In this document: piece after piece, positions 57,693 through 64,000 of the stretch
How positions within the stretch are numbered: position 1 is the stretch's first letter
Layout: the number at the start of each line of letters is the position of its first letter
From: Panonychus citri
Taxonomy: Eukaryota > Arthropoda > Arachnida > Trombidiformes > Tetranychidae
Assembly (NCBI RefSeq): GCF_014898815.1
Contig: NW_026515546.1
Location: 4,659,001 to 4,723,000, forward strand
Direction of reading: 5' to 3'
Length of the DNA stretch: 64,000 nucleotides
Made by a program: the position numbers and the translations under genes
Notes under the pieces: generated by a model
Told to the model about the DNA's origin: nothing
Database searches by the model: none
The model's input: only the letters and a program-made list of their open reading frames with translations

Positions 57693-58756
57693 TATAATTT
57701 AGCTCAATTAACATCATTGTGGACCGAAATCAAATCAAATCAGTTCGTTCATTTAAACGTTAAACAATTAGAAAAGGGATCGATTGTCATTGATTATAAG
57801 TCTTCAATCAAAATGCAATCAATTAGACAATTTAATCACAATCAACGTTCAATAAATTTAACAGATTAAATTTTTCAACAATTAACTGATCGCACCAAGA
57901 AAGCAATCTAATAATTGATTAGATTGCTGATTATGATTAAGCTGATTAATGAATTGCAAAGTAAACCAGTTAGTTGGTTTCAATTGAATCGATACAAAAA
58001 TTTAAATGCTCAGGACAATTAAATGAATAGTCAATTAACTGGATAAATCAATGACCATTAATAACTAATTGTCGATGGTCAATATGTTGATGAAAAAAGG
58101 GAAGAGCAATTAAAATTGACTATTATTAATAAAGATGAGTTGATGATAATAACGATAATCAATCGATACCAAAATAAGAGGACAAGTTAATTATTATACG
58201 AAAAATAATAATCAATTTTTTTCATCAAGTAAAATGTTAAACTGACCAGAACTGGACAATTGACATTGATGATTTTAGTGTTTACAAAAAAATACAACTC
58301 ATCGAAACGGTGAAATCTATTGAATTATCATGATAAGATATTGATAATAAAATGAAATCCTTTTCAATTGAATCTTATTGATAGTTGATTGTCTATCGAT
58401 TGTTGATCCATCTCCTTTTTTTTCAGCGATATTATTATTATATTTTCATTCCCAAGGTGAGATTCAGCATCTTTCATCTTTACTTTTTTTCTGTTACCTT
58501 CTTCCTCATCTTATCATCATTCTTTTCTCATTATCATTTCGTTTTTTTTCTCTCTTTTCATCTTTTTATCATCATCTCAATTCTATGTGTACCTATGCTC
58601 TTGAATTCTTGATCATCATCCATGATACAGGTAAGGTTAAGGTGCTTTTCATATGACAAATTGAAGAGTAAATAGAGAGAACAATCATGAAAGAGGATGA
58701 AGATGATATGGAAGAAAAGAAAAAGCAGAAAGAAACCAAATAGTGTTGTAAGAATG

Positions 58757-58759
<3 letters not shown>

Positions 58760-58793
<34 letters not shown>
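58760..58793 (+). repeat. (GA)n microsatellite
   Basis: Pure GA run of about 34 bp. Confidence 0.95.
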
Positions 58794-58796
<3 letters not shown>

Positions 58797-60281
58797 GTTG
58801 GTGATTCGATTTTTTCTTTTCGATTTGTAAAAAAATTCATGTAACATCCATGGAGATTGTCTGTTCATTTGTAGATCAATTTTCAATCAAAGTGATAAAA
58901 TTGTCTAATCAAATTCAACAGAGTAAATGAAATCATAGATATATATCAAAATTAAATTCGATGAGCTTATCATGAAATTTTCCAGAACATTTTCATCATC
59001 ATGATACACCGAAAAGAAGATAAATTTTATACTTGATAGTTGACAAACTCTTCTAAATTGTACCAATAAGAAAAAGGTAAAAAGCATCATTTATAACCAT
59101 AGAAATTGTATCAATGTTTCAAAATTGAAGAGAAAAGTTGATTCATGATGAAACTCTGAAAATCGATTCGGGAAAAGTTTCACCAACCAAAATAATTATC
59201 TCTAAATTTTGAGTAAATAAAAAGTAATCATAATGATAATAGAAAACAATAATTGTATATGTGTTTGTATTTACTATGGTGGGTTTTGAATGAAGGTGGG
59301 ATGATGATGATAATTGTGGTGGTGGTGGTGGTTTGACTGAATGAGGAAACGATGCTGGGAAAATTGTAATATACACCGAGGCTCTTGTGATAATAATGAG
59401 GTTGGGAATTGATGTTTGTTGATTGTTAATCTATTGTTATTAGACTAATGACACAGCTAATTAAGATGATAAAGACAATCATGTAATGACAATGATTCCG
59501 TAATAATAATGAAAATAATTCTGGTTGAATAAACTATTAAACTGTTCATTGTGTTGGTTCAACTTTTTTTTTCTTCTTCTTCTCATCCGGTTTCATGATA
59601 ATATTATTATCCTAATTTCATTAGATAAATATAGTTAATCATCATCATGATTATTATCATGTTAATGAAAATTCATTTGTGAAAAAAGTTCAATTCAAAG
59701 TTGATGGAAAACAATTAAACCGGAAAAGTTTATGTTTATTGGTGTTTTTTGTTGTTGTTGTTTAATTGAATTTAAAATGACAATTTAAATTCAACTTCTT
59801 CTAATGCTAATCAATTGATCTTAATTGTGATTGATTTAACAGAACGTTAATCTTTTAATTGTTAACAATCATCATCATCATGTTTTTATATCAACATAAT
59901 TGTATTTATGATTTGACACGTTTCTCATTATCTAATTGTGATCAATTGTTTGTCTTGATTGTTTGATTAACCTTTTTAACGTGATTATATTGTTAAGATT
60001 GTTAAGTTAATTGTTAGTTACTGATCAAGGAAACGGAAATGAGTAAAACATTTCAATTATTAAGACACATCATTTAGTTAAATAATAATATAATAACAAT
60101 TAACCTTGTAATCAATTGTAAAGGTAAACAATTAAGTGATTTGATAAAAAAAAGTGTTGATTAATTGTGATTAATGAATAAATTATTAGTCTCACCATTT
60201 GAATTTGTAGTTGACAATTTGATTAATCCAATAGGTTTTCAGAGTAACAATTTCATTTCATTAATCAATTTAATGATTGGT

Positions 60282-60302
60282 AACAACAACAACAACAACA
60301 AC
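60282..60302 (+). repeat. (ACA)n microsatellite
   Basis: ACAACAACA run embedded in TAATTG-rich DNA. Confidence 0.9.
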
Positions 60303-61834
60303 TAAAACAACAACAATTAAGTTAATTGTTACCGATCGTTGAATTTAATATTTAATAATTGTCAATGATGAGACACAATTATGATGATCACAGTAGCAAT
60401 ATAGTTGTGAGCACAATTAACAAACAAACAAGAGACACTAATTTAACCTTCACATTGATTGTCAACAATTAGCACAAACTTGTAGCAATTAAAATTAAAA
60501 GGATCACAAAAAAGTTATCATTACTATTGTTTCCATAATTATCAAGCAAATTAATATTGTTGTTACATTTGAAGACAATTAGGTTCATTTTTAATTGAAT
60601 TAAAAAAAAACTTTGTTGTTGTTTTTTTCTCTGTTGATTTTGTTAATTGTTCACAATCAACGAGAAAATATAAAAAATACAAAATTTGTATCAACAAGAG
60701 ATTGGGGATGATAAATGATCTGAGTTGCTGATTTGTTACAATAAACAAAATGTTGGTTTAATTTTTTTTTCTTCATCATTAAATCAACAATCAACTCACC
60801 CAACTAGACACACATCAATCAACAAATCTCACTTACTCACTCACTCACTCACTCTCTCTCTCTCTCACCCACTCCACCCTCTTTTGCTACTCATTACTTC
60901 ATAATTCATTTGACACTCTCAGTAATTTGCTAGAGTGAGTAAGGTAAAGGGAGATGAAAATTATCAACATCATCATCGTGATTAAATTACTTCTAGTAAA
61001 CTGGATTGTAAAGCAGAAGCAAAAAAAAGTCAACAATTTAAATGTTAATCATTATCCTAATACAATTTATCTGGTAAATTGTTAGTTAATTGTTGATTAA
61101 CGTGATAGATTTTCTGGTTTTTAGCTTAATTTTGTCTTCGTCTCATTTACTGATTGTAAAACTCAATGTACTCAAAAAGCTGATTATATGATGATATTGG
61201 TTATCGTCATCATAATGATGATATTGACGTGATGATGATGTAGACATGATTATGATGATAATAGAATCAGGTTTACATGTGTATTTGTGATTGTCATTAA
61301 TCAATTGATTGGATATTGAATTGCAATCAACATGTATTAAGATAAGTTATTATAACTCGATAATCAATCTGTTGATGATTGTCAACCTGGCCAGTTAATC
61401 AACATTGTAAATGACTCTTGCAAATTTGCATAGGAAATGCAAAAGATTAGCAAAAGTGATCAACTAATTGCAACTTAATCACAAAGAAGCAATCAAATTA
61501 ATGTAAGAATGTGAAATCAGTTTCAATGGATTAAGTCAATCAATAGTAATCATGAAGTTGTTAGAGTGAAATTTTTACTTTCCATGACATTGAATTTGTC
61601 TTTGGTAAGATTCACGAAAATAATAATAATAATATACAAAAAGGAATCTTAAGAATAGGAAAAATTCTGAAGATTCTTGTTTTCGAGCTGAATTTTCATG
61701 AAATTACTCCAATTTCTTAACAAATTTCAATCTTGAACAATTTAGATTCATGGTAAGATCCTGGGATTTACTTGAAACTTTATTATATTATTGTTGGTTT
61801 TCAGTTGAATGGATAAGATAAATATTGAACTTAC

Positions 61835-61899
61835 CTCAGTATGAACATTGGGTGAAGGTAAACTCATGTAAACATCTTTACCTGTAACATGAAGTCCAC
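61835..61899 (-). CDS. Isolated 65-nt exon, probably upstream exon of the RhoGEF gene
   Basis: Flanked by an excellent acceptor (TTGTTTTTCAG|GT) and donor (ACTGAG|GTAAGT) on the minus strand. Reads GLHVTGKDVYMSLPSPNVHTE in the one open phase. It ends in phase 0, matching the phase-0 acceptor at 44338, so it can splice directly to GQECNPVFKKFAGLGGHGEE. It enters with two bases needing one from a further upstream exon. No other gene on this strand is available to claim it, but 17.5 kb separates the two, so the link is inference. Confidence 0.6.
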
Positions 61900-64000
61900 C
61901 TGAAAAACAAAAGAAAAACAAGAAAATTCATCAGAATAATTTCATCAATTTCATGGTAAATAATCAACAGTAAACATTTCATCATGTTAATCATTTGGTC
62001 CTTTCATCATTATCATGATTCATTCTTGATTAAATTACAAAACATTTTTCCATCAATACTTTATGATATTACCTTAATTTTATTCAGTAATTTTCATTTC
62101 AAGTCTCATGATGATTATCATGTTTAAAAATAAACATTGCAACGATATAATTGATTCAGTTGAACTGAGAAGAGGAAGAGAGAAAAAAATTTTATCAAAT
62201 TAACACTTAAAGTGTCTCAACAATTTACTTATTAATTGATGTCATCATCATCTATTACCTAGACAATTAACTGTCAAGACAATTTGAATGATCAAACAAT
62301 TTACTAATGGATGAATTATAAAGTACAATTAATATCCATAAATCATCAAGGTAACAAATTATCTCGAGTCTTGATTGTTGTTAATTATCATAACTCTCAG
62401 AGCGGGAAAATATAAATTCAAACTTTTACTTTTTTTGCCTACCAATTGAAACTAATCACCATCATCATCATCTAATTGTTATAACTGTCTTAGTTGGAAA
62501 CTACAGTTAATTGAAATATTCTGAGTTCTGTAACTGAGAATCAAGATAATTACAGCTCAGCATTCATCCTCTTAAAGGGGTTTCATGGTAATGAGAAACT
62601 TTTATTGAAAAGTTTCAGAGTTTTCAGTTTTTATCATAAAGTTTTTTTTTTCCTCAAATTTTCATGATAAACTTTCAATGAGCTCAAGTGATAAAGTGTA
62701 TCTTTTATATGTGTTTATGTTTATCTTCATCTTCATCTTCATCTTCATCTCCCCATGAAAATGAAAGGTAAACACTTTAAAAATTGTACTTGTTTCATAC
62801 AAGATACTTAAAGATGCTAAGACATAATGTTGCCAAATTGTTTCCAATTAGCTAATAGTTAATTGTGTTATCAAATTAATTGAGCCCAAAAGAGATGATG
62901 AGGATGAGGATGAGAAAAAAAGTCTCATGTAAATATCATCCATCAATCTAATGGGTGATATGTTGTTATATTTTCCCCTCCATTTCAGATAATAATATGA
63001 TAAAACTAACGATGAAAGAACTGAAAAAGATACCAGAATTTTCATCATGTAAAGTAAATGAATATTCAACCATCATGATATTGTTTATAATGTCAATTTT
63101 ATCAGCAAACAATTGAGTATTTTAAAACTAAATTACTGATCAATTAACTATCAACTACACATGCACTTTGTTGATGTAAATCTAATGTAAATATTGATTG
63201 TAACAAAATCTTCATTCTTGATTAAATGTGGCTAATTATCTGGCCTAATATCAACTAACTGTATCATTGTTTGTCCACCCTGATAAACTGTGAACACTTC
63301 ATTTGATTCAATTTGTTTATTAATCCTTAATGATGATCGTTTTGCCCAAAAAGCAAAAAATTAACCTCATTCGTTGTAACTAATCAATTAAATTGTACAC
63401 AACAAAATTGATTGTAACTCTCATTTCAATGTATCATCTCACACACATTGACATGTAAGTATCTTTGTTTATTGATGATCTCATGATGATCAACATCATG
63501 AAAGAGACTGAATTTTGTTCCTATCCTCTTCTAGCTAAACCTTAATGATACATAAATCATTGGTGTCATATTGGTGCCGTTCAGTGTCCCCATTGAATCA
63601 GAATGATCCATTGATTTGACGAAAAAGAAAAGGGAAAAAGTTTCATTCATCATATTTCATTGGATCGAATCGTCAACAATAACCTTTGACAATTAAGATA
63701 GAAGAATAATAAATTATTGTGGTTATAACGAACTAACAATTTCGACTGATTAGATGATACAAAACTATTCGAGTTCGTAAATTCTATTCTATTCCTTAAA
63801 TGTTATATTCCATTTTCTTGGTAACCATACGAGATACTCAATTGGCTCATTTCGATAACAAGGTCACTACGGTCATTCTGCAAGGAAAAGACTTCCAAGT
63901 TCAGCCGAAGCTTGAAATTTTCGTAAAATTTATTACGATATTGGTAATAAGTCATTTTCTGTCCTCAATCGAGTGATAATTTTTGATAAAACTCTGAACA
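61900..64000. other. Upstream flank or intron of the RhoGEF gene, no confirmed exon
   Basis: AT-rich. (CTTCAT)n-type array at 62,722-62,750. A short patch at about 63,840-63,925 is richer in GC and has a TTTTCCTTGCAG acceptor on the minus strand; it may hold another exon but coding cannot be shown. Confidence 0.4.

Larger units (their letters stand above)
48317..61834. other. Gene-free DNA, probably distal part of the 17.5-kb RhoGEF intron
   Basis: No supported exon on either strand. Frames are short, AT-biased or encoded by microsatellites. It holds at least seven (GA)n tracts and two (CT)n tracts, CAT/ATG arrays (50,588-50,624), an (ACA)n tract (60,282-60,302) and one tiny TA-flanked inverted element at 57,659. 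TCATGA words are frequent to about 57 kb; TAATTG/CAATTA words dominate from about 57.2 to 61.5 kb. Confidence 0.5.

Noticed and set aside
58378..58886. Overlapping frames on both strands near 58.4-58.9 kb
   Set aside because: Phe/Leu/Ser-rich or (SL)n from microsatellites; a possible tiny exon between TTTTCAG and CAAG|GTGAGA at 58,430-58,460 has no phase partner.

Overview
The window is AT-rich animal nuclear DNA. Genes carry GT-AG introns, and four are conserved eukaryotic housekeeping genes. The overall look (AT-rich, abundant (GA)n and ATG/CAT microsatellites, Tc1/mariner and Ty3/gypsy sequences, a four-CUB SOL-1-like gene) suggests an arthropod, possibly a mite. That taxonomic guess is inference; nothing here is diagnostic of a species.

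Positions 1-6.3 kb are gene-dense. SDHAF2 (-) and TFIIE-beta (+) are divergent and share a short promoter interval. The splicing factor SF3A2 (+, two exons), an unrecognised acidic secreted protein (-) and the Sm protein F gene SNRPF (+, two exons) follow. About 11 kb without a recognisable gene then lead to the first exon I can see of a large plus-strand gene (17.56-36.60 kb). It encodes four CUB domains and a short hydrophobic C-terminus, the layout of the SOL-1 family (suppressor of lurcher, glutamate-receptor auxiliary proteins). Eleven exons join in one frame into 664 codons; the 5' exon or exons with the signal peptide were not found.

The 11.5-kb first visible intron of the CUB gene is a graveyard of foreign DNA. 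It holds a broken SF3-helicase (Rep-like) relic, a zinc-knuckle gag/ORF1-like relic, a ~150-bp inverted repeat around a 582-bp spacer, a Ty3/gypsy integrase fragment and a long-armed TA-flanked foldback MITE.

From 44.3 kb back to 37.5 kb on the minus strand is a Rho guanine-nucleotide exchange factor with DH and PH domains (PLEKHG type). Twelve exons join without a frame break into 873 aa. A further compatible exon at 61.8 kb suggests that the gene continues across a 17.5-kb intron and beyond the window. That intron contains a complete Tc1/mariner element (46,783-48,314) with an intact 332-aa transposase and ~155-bp inverted repeats built from repeated GAAGAAACC units.

The rest of the window (48.3-64 kb and most of 6.3-17.5 kb) is intronic or intergenic. 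Its visible structure is microsatellites and two kinds of word composition: TAATTG/CAATTA-rich stretches and TCATGA-rich stretches. All exon boundaries were placed by eye from splice signals and reading-frame continuity.
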